Source: Ga0077560 sp046330395 (lineage in GTDB: Bacteria; Actinomycetota; Thermoleophilia; Miltoncostaeales; Miltoncostaeaceae). Taken from it: a DNA stretch of 64,000 bases. The stretch spans positions 62,001-126,000 of the forward strand of contig JAXLSS010000003.1 of NCBI GenBank assembly GCA_046330395.1, read 5' to 3'. The position numbers and the translations under genes were made by a program. Below the pieces are notes generated by a model. It saw only the letters and a list, made by a program, of their open reading frames with translations, did not search any database and had not been told where the DNA came from. This document shows, piece after piece, positions 32,795 through 41,220 of this stretch; within the stretch, counting starts at the first letter, position 1; each line of letters starts with the position of its first letter.

Positions 32795-34036
32795 GTGCTG
32801 ACACCGGTGACCGTCGGGACCAAGTCCCTTGCCGACTACCACTCCATCATCTCGCGTGACCTGATGGACGAGATCCGCACGCTCGCCGAGCCGCTGCGCG
32901 GCGTGCGCGTGTGTCACATCAACGCCACCAGCTTCGGCGGCGGCGTCGCGGAGATCCTGCACAGCCTCGTTCCCCTCATGAACGACGTGGGGCTGCGGGC
33001 CGACTGGATGGTGATGTTCGGCACCGACGAGTTCTTCGGTGTCACCAAGGCCATGCACAACGGCCTGCAGGGCGACGCGCGCGGCATCAGCGAGGACGAG
33101 TGCGAGGTCTTCTACCACTACAACGTGCTGAACGCGGGTGGACTCAGCGGGGACTATGACGTGATGATCATCCACGACCCGCAGCCGGCCGGGATCCGGG
33201 GGGCCACCCCCCGGTTGAACGGCGCCAAGTGGGTGTGGCGGTGTCACATCGACATGTCCACGCCCAACCAGCAGGTGATGGACTTCCTCCGCCCCATGAT
33301 CGACCGCCACGACCTCACCGTGTTCCACCGTGGCGAATACGTGCCCGCCGGCGAGATCCCCGAGCCCGTGATCATGCCGCCGTCCATCGACCCGCTGGTG
33401 CCCAAGAACATGGCGCTGCTGCCGGAGGACGCCGCCCGCATCGTGGAGTCGTTCGGGGTGGACCCCCAACGGCCCCTGATCCTGCAGGTGTCGCGGTTCG
33501 ACCCGTGGAAGGACCCGCTGGGGGTCATCGACGCGTACCGGCTGGTGAAGCGCACCCGGCCGGACGCGCAGCTGGCGCTGGTGGGCTCCATGGCCAGCGA
33601 CGACCCGGAGGGGATGGAGTTCCACCAGCGCACGGTGGCGCACGCCGGCGGCGACCCGGACGTCCACATCCTGTCCAACCTCGACCACGTCAACGCGGTG
33701 GAGGTGAACGCCTTCCAGACCCACGCCGACGTGGTGCTGCAGAAGTCCCTCAAGGAGGGCTTCGGGCTGACCGTCACCGAGAGCCTGTGGAAGGCCAAGC
33801 CAACCATCGCGGGCAACGTGGGCGGCATCCCCCTGCAGATCGCCGACGGCCGCACCGGCTGGCTGGTGAACTCACCGGAGGAGTGCGCCGACCGCATCCT
33901 GCGGGTGCTCTCCAACCCGGAGGAGGCGCACACCATGGCCCGCGAGGGCAAGCGGTTCGTGCGCCACGAGTTCCTCACGCCCCGCGAGCTGCGCGACTGG
34001 CTGGGGATCATGACCCGGCTGCTGACGCCGGCGTGA
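32795..34036 (+). CDS. treT: Trehalose glycosyltransferring synthase
   Basis: A 413-residue GT4 enzyme that makes trehalose from a nucleotide-glucose and glucose. The opening VCHINATSFGGGVAEIL, with WMVMFGTDEFF, IIHDPQPAG and WRCHIDMSTPN, is the TreT pattern. The donor site has LQVSRFDPWKDPLGV and ESLWKAKPTIAGNVGG. GGAGG before the GTG sets the start. It is followed after one base by otsA, so two trehalose routes are made from one message. Confidence 0.9.
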   Translation: MLTPVTVGTKSLADYHSIISRDLMDEIRTLAEPLRGVRVCHINATSFGGGVAEILHSLVPLMNDVGLRADWMVMFGTDEFFGVTKAMHNGLQGDARGISEDECEVFYHYNVLNAGGLSGDYDVMIIHDPQPAGIRGATPRLNGAKWVWRCHIDMSTPNQQVMDFLRPMIDRHDLTVFHRGEYVPAGEIPEPVIMPPSIDPLVPKNMALLPEDAARIVESFGVDPQRPLILQVSRFDPWKDPLGVIDAYRLVKRTRPDAQLALVGSMASDDPEGMEFHQRTVAHAGGDPDVHILSNLDHVNAVEVNAFQTHADVVLQKSLKEGFGLTVTESLWKAKPTIAGNVGGIPLQIADGRTGWLVNSPEECADRILRVLSNPEEAHTMAREGKRFVRHEFLTPRELRDWLGIMTRLLTPA

Positions 34037-34037
34037 C

Positions 34038-35522
34038 GTGAGCACCCCCGGCCGCGACGACCGCGTGATCCTGGTGTCCAACCGCGGTCCCGTGTCGTTC
34101 GAGGCGGGTGAGGGTGGAGCGCGGGTGACGCGGCGCGGTGGCGGGGGCCTAGTGAGCGCCCTGTCGGGCCTCACGCGGGTGACCCCCATCCTGTGGGTGT
34201 CGGCCGCCCTCACCGACGAGGACGTCGAGGTGCAGCGCGAGGCCGAGGACGACGAGGACGGGCGCTTCCCGCTGCCCGGGGTGGGGCAGGACACGCTGGG
34301 CCGGTTCGTGGTGATGGACCGGCAGACCTACCACCGGCACTACAACCTCATCAGCAACCCGATGATGTGGTTCATCCAGCACTACCTGTGGGACCTGTCC
34401 AACGTGCCGGACATCAGGCGCGAGGAGCAGGACGCCTGGGAGCTGGGCTACCAGGTGGTGAACCGGCTGTTCGCCGCCGCGGTGAGCACCGAGCTGGAGC
34501 AGCACCCCGACGCCCTCGTGATGCTGCACGACTACCACCTGTACACCGCGCCCGAGGCCATCCGGCTGGCGCACCCGGACGCGTTCCTGCACTTCTTCGT
34601 GCACATCCCGTGGTCGCAGCCCGACTACTGGCGGGTGCTGCCGGCCCACATCCGCGAGGCCGTGCTGCGGGGCCTCCTGGCCAACGACATCGTGGCCTTC
34701 CACACGGCCCGGTACGCCCGGAACTTCATGCTGTGCTGCGAGGACCTGCTGGACGCGCCCGTGGACTACCAGCGGCGCGTGGTGCCGTGGCAGGGGCGCG
34801 AGGTGTGGGTGCGGTCCTACCCCATCAGCGTCAACGCCGAGGCCTTCGAGGGCATGTCCTCATCGGCCGAGGTGGTGGCCGAGGAGGGTCCCATCCTTCG
34901 CCGGCGGCGCTCGCACCTGATCGTGCGGGTGGACCGGGCGGACCTGTCAAAGAACGCCATCCGCGGGTTCAAGGCCTTCGACGTGCTGCTGGACGACCAC
35001 CCCGAGCTGGCCGAGCAGATCACGTTCCTCGCGCTGGTGCAGCCCTCCCGCGGGGACATCCCCGAGTACGTGGAGTACATGGACAAGATCCGCACCACGG
35101 TGTCCCACATCAACACCAAGCACGGCAACACCGACTGGATGCCGATCGACCTGCGCGTGGAGGAGAACCTCAACCAGGCCCTTGCCGCGTACAAGCACTT
35201 CGACGTGCTGCTGGTGAACCCCATCTTCGACGGCATGAACCTGGTGGCCAAGGAGGGACCGTTGCTGAACGAGCGTGACGGCGTGCTGGTGCTGTCCGAG
35301 AACGCCGGCGCCCACGAGGAGCTGGGCGCGTTCGCGCTGTCGGTGAACCCCTTCGACATCGAGGACCAGGCGCAGGCCCTGTACCGGGCCCTCACCATGG
35401 ACCCCCAGGAGCGCGCCGACCGGCTGGAGCACATCAAGCAGGTGGTGCGCGAGAACGACGTGGCCAAGTGGCTGGCCGCGCAGCGGGCCGACATCGACAG
35501 CAAGCGGGCGGAGCTGGTGTGA
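34038..35522 (+). CDS. otsA: GT20 trehalose-6-phosphate synthase-like glycosyltransferase
   Basis: A 494-residue GT20 enzyme. Landmarks are VILVSNRGPVSF, RRGGGGLVSAL, MLHDYHLYTAP, FFVHIPWSQPDYWR, then VDRADLSKNAIRGFKAFD and DGMNLVAKE. OtsA makes trehalose-6-phosphate from nucleotide-glucose and glucose-6-phosphate in the cytoplasm. An Asp/Glu-rich insertion (REAEDDEDG) is unusual. No otsB phosphatase is in the window. The GTG at 34038 lies one base after the treT stop. Another sugar phosphate product of the GT20 family cannot be excluded. Confidence 0.87.
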   Translation: MSTPGRDDRVILVSNRGPVSFEAGEGGARVTRRGGGGLVSALSGLTRVTPILWVSAALTDEDVEVQREAEDDEDGRFPLPGVGQDTLGRFVVMDRQTYHRHYNLISNPMMWFIQHYLWDLSNVPDIRREEQDAWELGYQVVNRLFAAAVSTELEQHPDALVMLHDYHLYTAPEAIRLAHPDAFLHFFVHIPWSQPDYWRVLPAHIREAVLRGLLANDIVAFHTARYARNFMLCCEDLLDAPVDYQRRVVPWQGREVWVRSYPISVNAEAFEGMSSSAEVVAEEGPILRRRRSHLIVRVDRADLSKNAIRGFKAFDVLLDDHPELAEQITFLALVQPSRGDIPEYVEYMDKIRTTVSHINTKHGNTDWMPIDLRVEENLNQALAAYKHFDVLLVNPIFDGMNLVAKEGPLLNERDGVLVLSENAGAHEELGAFALSVNPFDIEDQAQALYRALTMDPQERADRLEHIKQVVRENDVAKWLAAQRADIDSKRAELV

Positions 35523-35977
35523 GCGAGCTGACGCACATCGACGCGCGCGGCCAGGCCCGCATGGTGGGGGTGGGCCACAAGCCCTCGGTGGTGCGGCGGG
35601 CCGTGGCGGAGGGACGGGTGCTGGTGTCCCCGGACACCGCCGGCGCCATCCTGGAGGGGCGCGTGCCCAAGGGCGACGTGGGCGCGGTGGCGCGGCTGGC
35701 GGGCATCGCCGCGGCCAAACGCACCCCGGAGCTGGTGTTCCTGTGCCACCCGCTGCCCATCGACGGCGCCGCGGTGGAGGTGGACATCTCCCCCGAGGGC
35801 GTGGTCACCCTGACGGCCACGGTGGAGACCACCGCCCGCACCGGCGTGGAGATGGAGGCGCTGACGGCGGTGAGCGTGGCCGCGCTGAACGTGTACGACC
35901 TGGTGAAGGGAATCGACCCGGGTCCGGTGATCGAGGGGGTGCGCCTGGTGGAGAAGCGCAAAACCCCCGCGTCGTGA
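35519..35977 (+). CDS. moaC: Cyclic pyranopterin monophosphate synthase
   Basis: A 152-residue MoaC, which with MoaA makes the first molybdenum-cofactor intermediate. Landmarks: LTHIDARGQARMVGVG at the start, FLCHPLPI, and TGVEMEALTAVSVAALNVYDLVK near the end. The common MVDVS near the start reads MVGVG. The GTG shares GTGA with the otsA stop. No other molybdenum-cofactor gene is nearby, so its place in a trehalose operon is odd. Confidence 0.9.
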   Translation: MSELTHIDARGQARMVGVGHKPSVVRRAVAEGRVLVSPDTAGAILEGRVPKGDVGAVARLAGIAAAKRTPELVFLCHPLPIDGAAVEVDISPEGVVTLTATVETTARTGVEMEALTAVSVAALNVYDLVKGIDPGPVIEGVRLVEKRKTPAS

Positions 35978-36013
35978 TGAAACTTCCCTGACACCGCGAT
36001 CACACCTCACCGG

Positions 36014-36019
36014 TAGCCT
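36014..36019 (+). promoter_or_regulatory. -10 box TAGCCT before the polysaccharide locus
   Basis: TAGCCT lies nine bases before the ATG at 36029 in the 51-base gap after moaC. It is a likely leaderless promoter for the long plus-strand run that follows. Confidence 0.5.
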
Positions 36020-36028
36020 TCCTCGCCG

Positions 36029-37168
36029 ATGAGCGCCCCGACACGCCTGGAGATCTCGGCCGCCGCACCCGTGCGGCCCCCCGTGGACGCGGTGCTGGCG
36101 GCGGTGGCCCGCCGCGAGAAGCAGGGGTTCGACGCGGCCTGGTGGGCCGACCACCTGCTGCACTGGTTCCCGCCGTCCATCTGGACCGACGACCTCACCC
36201 CGCAGGCCGCGGCCCAGCCCAGCCCGCACGTGTGGATGGACCCCTTCGCCATGATCGCCGCGGCCGCGGGGGCCACCGAGCGCATCCGCCTGGGCGTGGC
36301 CGTCACCGACACCGTGCGGCGCCATCCCGCGGCCCTGGCGCAGACCGCGCTGACGCTGGACCACATCACCCGGGGCCGGTTCGTGCTGGGCGTGGGCACC
36401 GGGGAGGCGCTCAACCTCGCCCCGCTGGACCTGCGCAACGACCGGCCGCTGGCGCGCCTGGACGAGGCCCTGCAGGTGATGCGGCTGCTGTTCTCCACCC
36501 CCGACGAGGTGGACTTCGCCGGCGATCACATCACCCTGCGCGGCGCGGCGGTGGGCCTGCGCCCCTACGGCGAGGTGCCCCCGCCCATCTGGGTGGCCGC
36601 GCACCGCCCGCGGGGACTGCGCCTGGTGGGCCGCCTGGCGGACGGCTGGCTGCCCGTGGCCACCAACGTGGACCGGTACCGGGAGATGTGGGACGTGGTG
36701 CGCGCCGCGGCGCGTGCGGCGGACCGGCCCGAGGGTGCCGTGACGCCCGGCGGGTACGTGCGCGTGGCGCTGGCGGAGGACGACGAGACGGCCCGCCGCA
36801 TCTGCGTGGACTCCACCCTGCTGCGGTTCATCACGCTCACCGCCCCGTCGGAGAGCTTCACCGCCCAGGGTGCCGAGCACCCCCTGGGGGCGGGGGTGTT
36901 CGGGCTGACGCGGTTCCTGCCCACCGGTCTGGGCCGCGCCGAGGCGCTGGCGCTGGCCGACCGGGTGCCCGGGAGCGTGGTGCTGGACACCGTGGTGGCG
37001 GGCACCCCGGCCACCGTGGCCGCCCACCTGGCCGCGGTGGCCGAGGCGGGCGCGCGGCACCTGCAGGTGGTCAACATGACCCCCCTGGCCGACCCCACGC
37101 GCGCGGCGGCCAGCGAGGCGCTGCTGGGCGAGGCCCTCACCGACCTGCGGCGGATGCGCGGCGAATGA
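36029..37168 (+). CDS. LLM-class (F420-dependent type) oxidoreductase
   Basis: A 379-residue luciferase-like monooxygenase-fold protein. FDAAWWADHLLHW, RIRLGVAVTDTVRRHP, LDHITRGRFVLGVGTGE and PPIWVAAHRPRGL are typical of the F420-dependent branch (glucose-6-phosphate dehydrogenase and phthiodiolone ketoreductase relatives). It would use reduced or oxidised F420; the substrate is unknown. It heads the run of overlapping genes, sharing ATGA with the next one, but need not be part of polysaccharide synthesis. Confidence 0.85.
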   Translation: MSAPTRLEISAAAPVRPPVDAVLAAVARREKQGFDAAWWADHLLHWFPPSIWTDDLTPQAAAQPSPHVWMDPFAMIAAAAGATERIRLGVAVTDTVRRHPAALAQTALTLDHITRGRFVLGVGTGEALNLAPLDLRNDRPLARLDEALQVMRLLFSTPDEVDFAGDHITLRGAAVGLRPYGEVPPPIWVAAHRPRGLRLVGRLADGWLPVATNVDRYREMWDVVRAAARAADRPEGAVTPGGYVRVALAEDDETARRICVDSTLLRFITLTAPSESFTAQGAEHPLGAGVFGLTRFLPTGLGRAEALALADRVPGSVVLDTVVAGTPATVAAHLAAVAEAGARHLQVVNMTPLADPTRAAASEALLGEALTDLRRMRGE

Positions 37169-38271
37169 GGGCCCGGGGGCTGGCAGCCGCCGCGGCGGCG
37201 GCGGTGGCGCTGGGCGCACCGGCCGGGGCCCTGGCGGCCGGCGGCGCGGCGTCGGCGGCGTTCGAGCGCTGGGACGAGGTGTCGGGCGCGGTCATCACCG
37301 GGGACACCGTGGTGGCGCTGGTGGCGGCCACCAACCAGGTGAAGGCCACGAGCACCGACGGGCGCACGGGGGTGGCGTTCACCTACTTCTCCGCGGACGC
37401 CGAGACGGTGCGGCTCACGCCCGGCCGCAGGCGGTTCCGCCGTACGGGGTTCGACACGGCGCTGACCGTGCGCACCAGCATCGGCAGCATGGTGGGGGGG
37501 CGGGTGCTGGGCGACGCCGCCGGGCACATGCTGGTGGTGCCCGGCACCACGGGCTTCCCGCCGCCGGTGGTGTGGTGCTGCGATGCCAACCGGGACGAGG
37601 TGGTGCTGGAGTCCGACGGCTCGCCCACCGCGCCGGTGGTGATCGCGGCGGGGTTCGACGAGGGCCGCGTGCGGTTGGTGCGGCTGGAACCCGGGGGTGG
37701 CATCTCCCTGATCTCGAGCTCCCCCCAGAACCTGCCCGACCCGGACGCCCTGGACGTGACGCGCACCTCGGCACCGTTCGGCGGCAGCCCCAGCGGTGGC
37801 CTCGTGGCCCTCGCCGACGGCGTGGTGGCCTGGGCCGAGAACCCCGCCACCGGGGTGCTGCGGGTGGGCACGCCAACCGACGCGGGCGTCAGCAACGTGG
37901 GCGACGTGCAGATGGGCGGGGCCATCCAGCGGGTGTGGGCGGCACCCGGGCTGGTGGTGGCCCTGGTGCGCACCGGCGCCGGCCTGCGCGTGATGCGGCT
38001 CGTCCCGGGCCGGACCTCGCCGGTGGCCGTGTGGCGGGGGCGCGCGGAGCCTCGCGTGGCGGTGGGCGGCGGGGCCGTGGCCGTCGCCGCGGGCCGGATG
38101 GTGCTGGCCTCCCGGTCCGGGTCGGTGGCGCGGGTGGCGCTGGCGCGGGGTGACGTGGCCGCCGTGGCGGTGGACGGCAACCGCGTGGTGTGGTTCCAGC
38201 GGATGCTGCGCCGCAGCAAACGGACGTTCACGCGGTGGACGGTGGCCCGGGTGGGGGTGGTGCGCAAATGA
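37165..38271 (+). CDS. Secreted propeller-like protein of unknown function
   Basis: A 368-residue protein with a clear signal peptide (GLAAAAAAAVALGAPAGALA). The rest is built of repeated short beta-strand units (for example GLVALADGVVAWAENPATG, RVAVGGGAVAVAAGRMV), which suggests a beta-propeller. A Cys pair (VVWCCDANRDE) is present. It is coupled by ATGA overlaps to the LLM gene before and the glycoside hydrolase after. A carbohydrate-binding or assembly role outside the cell is an inference from context. Confidence 0.65.
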   Translation: MRARGLAAAAAAAVALGAPAGALAAGGAASAAFERWDEVSGAVITGDTVVALVAATNQVKATSTDGRTGVAFTYFSADAETVRLTPGRRRFRRTGFDTALTVRTSIGSMVGGRVLGDAAGHMLVVPGTTGFPPPVVWCCDANRDEVVLESDGSPTAPVVIAAGFDEGRVRLVRLEPGGGISLISSSPQNLPDPDALDVTRTSAPFGGSPSGGLVALADGVVAWAENPATGVLRVGTPTDAGVSNVGDVQMGGAIQRVWAAPGLVVALVRTGAGLRVMRLVPGRTSPVAVWRGRAEPRVAVGGGAVAVAAGRMVLASRSGSVARVALARGDVAAVAVDGNRVVWFQRMLRRSKRTFTRWTVARVGVVRK

Positions 38272-39413
38272 GGCTGCGTCTGCGGGGAATCCTGTCCGCC
38301 GCGGTGACCGCGGTGCTGCTGAGCCTGGCCGGCACGGCGTCCGCCGCCGTGGTGGGGCTGCAGGACGACCGGTTGCCCAACTCCGCCGACCCCGCCGTCA
38401 TCGCGCAGCGGCTCAACCTGCTGGCCGCCACCAACACCCGCATGACCCGCGTGGACATCCTGTGGAGCCGCGTGGCCACGCGGCGGCCCGCCGACCCCCG
38501 CAACCCGGCCGACCCCGCCTACAACTGGGGCGTGTACGACCAGGTGTTCCGCGGCCTGGCGGCCCGGGGCATCGGCACCATCGTGGACTTCGCCTCCACC
38601 CCCTCGTGGGCCAGCGCCACGGGCAAGACCGGTGCGGCCCCCCGCCCCACCGACGCGGGGCTGTTCGCGGGCGCGATCGCGCGCCGCTACTCCGGTGCGT
38701 TCCGCGACGCCGACGGGCTGGCCCTGCCGCGCATCACGCGCATCGAGGTGTGGAACGAACCCAACATCGCCCAGTACTGGTTCCCCCAGTGCCGGCGGGG
38801 GCCGCGCGACCAGTACGTGCCCGTGGCCGCCCGGCAGTACGCCGCCCTGGTGGCGGTGGCCGCCCGCGAGATCCGCGCCGCCGACCCCACGGCCGTCGTC
38901 ATCGCGGGGGTGGCGGGGCCCGCGGGCAACCTCACCGACGCGGGCAAGCACTGCCGCACCGGCACCGAGAGCGTCAGCGTGAGCACCATGATCAACACGC
39001 TGGCGGTGAACGACGTGCGCGTGGACGCCTGGAGCCAGCACATGTACCCCATCGGGTCACCCGACCAGGCCACGTTCTTCCCCAGCTGGCGCACGATCAA
39101 CCAGTTGAACCCGCTGCTGGATAAGCTTTCGCCCGGTCTGCCCGTCTACGTCACCGAAACGGGCTACCACACCTCGTACAACCGCTTCCACCGCTACTTC
39201 GTGAGCGAGCAGCAGCAGTCGGACTGGCTGGCACAGACGTTCGACTGGGCCAACCGCACTCCCAGGGTGGCGGCCACCATCTGGTTCAACCTGCAGGACA
39301 ACCCCAGCTGGACCGGCGGACTGCTCCGTTCGGATCTCACCGCAAAACCGGCGTGGGCCCGCTACGCGGACATCGCCCGCACCTCGAAGGTCCCCCAGGA
39401 CTGGCTTCCATGA
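38268..39413 (+). CDS. Secreted clan A glycoside hydrolase
   Basis: A 381-residue protein with a signal peptide (LSAAVTAVLLSLAGTASA) and a TIM-barrel glycosidase domain. The acid/base Glu164 is in EVWNEPNI and the nucleophile Glu297 in VYVTETGYHT, the arrangement of clan GH-A (GH5/GH39-like). Exopolysaccharide loci often carry such an enzyme to trim or release polymer. The substrate cannot be read directly. Confidence 0.82.
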   Translation: MRLRLRGILSAAVTAVLLSLAGTASAAVVGLQDDRLPNSADPAVIAQRLNLLAATNTRMTRVDILWSRVATRRPADPRNPADPAYNWGVYDQVFRGLAARGIGTIVDFASTPSWASATGKTGAAPRPTDAGLFAGAIARRYSGAFRDADGLALPRITRIEVWNEPNIAQYWFPQCRRGPRDQYVPVAARQYAALVAVAAREIRAADPTAVVIAGVAGPAGNLTDAGKHCRTGTESVSVSTMINTLAVNDVRVDAWSQHMYPIGSPDQATFFPSWRTINQLNPLLDKLSPGLPVYVTETGYHTSYNRFHRYFVSEQQQSDWLAQTFDWANRTPRVAATIWFNLQDNPSWTGGLLRSDLTAKPAWARYADIARTSKVPQDWLP

Positions 39414-40180
39414 GCGATCGACTCCAGCACGTTCAGGCCTATTACGACCGCATCGCGCCGCGCCTGTACGCGGTCGAGGACCGTAACTGGCACCTCCAGA
39501 GCCGCATGTCGCTGGTGCTGGGCACCATCGACTCGCTGGCGCCGCGCACCACCGCCGACGGTGCTCCGCCGCGGGCCCTGGACGTGGGGTGCGGCACCGG
39601 GTTCCTCCTGGAGCAGCTGGCCGGCCGGGGGTACACCGGGGTGGGCGTGGACCTGTCGCCCGAGTCGGTGGCCATCGCCCAGAAGCGGCTCGTGGACCTC
39701 GGGGTGTCCGACCGGCTGCGCGCGGAGGTGGGCAGCGCCTACGAGCCGCCGGAGGGCCGCTTCGAGCTGATCACCCTCACCGATGTGCTGGAGCACCTGG
39801 AGGACCCGCGCGCCTGCCTGCGGGCCCTGCGGGAGCGGCTGGTGCCCGGTGGGTTGCTGGTGATCTCCACGCCCAACCGCCATTCGCTGCCCGGTGCGCG
39901 CCGGTGGGTGGCCGAGCGGGCACCGTGGCTGGGCATCAAGCTCAACCTGGCGCCGGTGGACAATTGGCAGAGCTGGGGCGATCTGGAGGCCCACGGGGCG
40001 TCCGCCGGGCTGGCGGCCGTGAGCCGGCGGGGCATCTTCTTCCGTCCCGGCGGCCGCGTGGGGTCGCAGATCGGGCGCATCTACCGCTTCGACGGCCCGC
40101 GCACGGCGGAGGCGGCGCTGTCCACCACGCCGGTCGGCCGGTTCGGCTTCTACGTCTGCGTCGGCTTCCGCCCGATCTGA
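39410..40180 (+). CDS. SAM-dependent methyltransferase (UbiG-like fold)
   Basis: A 256-residue class I methyltransferase with ALDVGCGTGFLLEQLAGRG (SAM binding), TLTDVLEHLEDP and LVPGGLLVISTPN. In polysaccharide loci such enzymes methylate sugars or cap the chain end. The ATG shares ATGA with the glycoside hydrolase stop. Confidence 0.85.
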   Translation: MSDRLQHVQAYYDRIAPRLYAVEDRNWHLQSRMSLVLGTIDSLAPRTTADGAPPRALDVGCGTGFLLEQLAGRGYTGVGVDLSPESVAIAQKRLVDLGVSDRLRAEVGSAYEPPEGRFELITLTDVLEHLEDPRACLRALRERLVPGGLLVISTPNRHSLPGARRWVAERAPWLGIKLNLAPVDNWQSWGDLEAHGASAGLAAVSRRGIFFRPGGRVGSQIGRIYRFDGPRTAEAALSTTPVGRFGFYVCVGFRPI

Positions 40181-41220
40181 GCGAGCCCACCCACACCCCC
40201 CGCACCCGCCGGCTCCTGGGGGCGGGGATGCTGGCGCTGTTCATCGCGGCGCTGGGCGTGTTCGTGCTGCCGTTCGCGTTCCCCACGCCACCGCCCATCA
40301 TCACGCGCTTCCAGGCCACCCGGCTGTTCAGCCCCAACGGCGACCACCACCGCGACACGGCGCGCATCAGCGTGCACATGCGGGTGCCCGGCACGATCTC
40401 GCTGGACGTGGCCTCGGGGAACACCGTGGTGCGCAGGCTGGTCACCGACCGCGCGGTGCCGCGCGGGTGGGTGCGCGCCGCCTGGGAGGGGCGGGACGAC
40501 GCGGGCAAGCCGGTGCCCGACGGGCGCTACTCCATCCGCGTCAACGCGCGAGCCTCCAACGACCGTCGTTTCCGCTCCAGCAGGCGCATCATCATCGACA
40601 CCCAGGGCCCGGGCCTGGCCCTGGCCGAGGTGCGCAGCGCGGGGCCCAGCCGGCTGCGGGCCCCCGCGCAATGCGAGGCCACCATCGTGACCGACGGGGA
40701 CGGACGGGTGGGCATCGACCGCACGGCGCGGCCCGCGGGCGGCGCGGTGGTGCAGCACATCGGCTCGCGGCCCGCCCGTAACAACGCGGAGATCCACATC
40801 GACTGGAACGGGCGGACCGCCGGGCAACCCGTGGCCCCCGGGCTGGTGGGGTTGCGTCTGTGGGCCTCGGACGCCGTGGGCAACACGGTCACCCAGCAGC
40901 GCACCTGCTGGGTGGGGAACCTCACCGGCGTGCTGCGCCCCGCCCTCCCGTCGCGGGGTGCGCGCATCAGCGTGGCGCTGCGTGACGCGGACGGTCACCC
41001 GCTGCCCGCGGGCGAGCGCGTGACCCTGCGTCTGTACCGCCGCATCTCGGGTCCCGGCCGTGGCGAGCGCGTGCTGGGCGCGCGCGTGGCGCGGGCCGTG
41101 GCCACCACCGCCGGCGCCGCCGCCATGCGGCTGCCGCCGCGCATCGCGCCGCGGGCCATGTGGCTTGTGGTGGACGCCGCGGGCGGGCGGGCGCTGATCG
41201 ATCTGGCGGGCACCTCGTGA
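40177..41220 (+). CDS. Membrane-anchored protein with FlgD-type Ig-like domain
   Basis: About 347 residues: a basic N-terminus, one helix (LALFIAALGVFVLPFAF), then extracytoplasmic beta-sandwich domains. FSPNGDHHRDTARIS and WEGRDDAGKPVPDGRYSIRV are the FlgD Ig-like pattern; a second copy follows at WNGRTAGQPVAPG. The start is uncertain: CTG at 40177 shares CTGA with the previous stop and keeps the basic residues before the helix; ATG at 40228 would begin inside the helix. A structural role at the cell surface is likely. Confidence 0.72.
   Translation: MSEPTHTPRTRRLLGAGMLALFIAALGVFVLPFAFPTPPPIITRFQATRLFSPNGDHHRDTARISVHMRVPGTISLDVASGNTVVRRLVTDRAVPRGWVRAAWEGRDDAGKPVPDGRYSIRVNARASNDRRFRSSRRIIIDTQGPGLALAEVRSAGPSRLRAPAQCEATIVTDGDGRVGIDRTARPAGGAVVQHIGSRPARNNAEIHIDWNGRTAGQPVAPGLVGLRLWASDAVGNTVTQQRTCWVGNLTGVLRPALPSRGARISVALRDADGHPLPAGERVTLRLYRRISGPGRGERVLGARVARAVATTAGAAAMRLPPRIAPRAMWLVVDAAGGRALIDLAGTS

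Noticed and set aside
34817..37219. An 800-codon minus-strand frame opposite otsA, moaC and the LLM gene
   Set aside because: Low-complexity His/Arg/Gly composition and no domain pattern; the opposite strand has three well-recognised enzymes.
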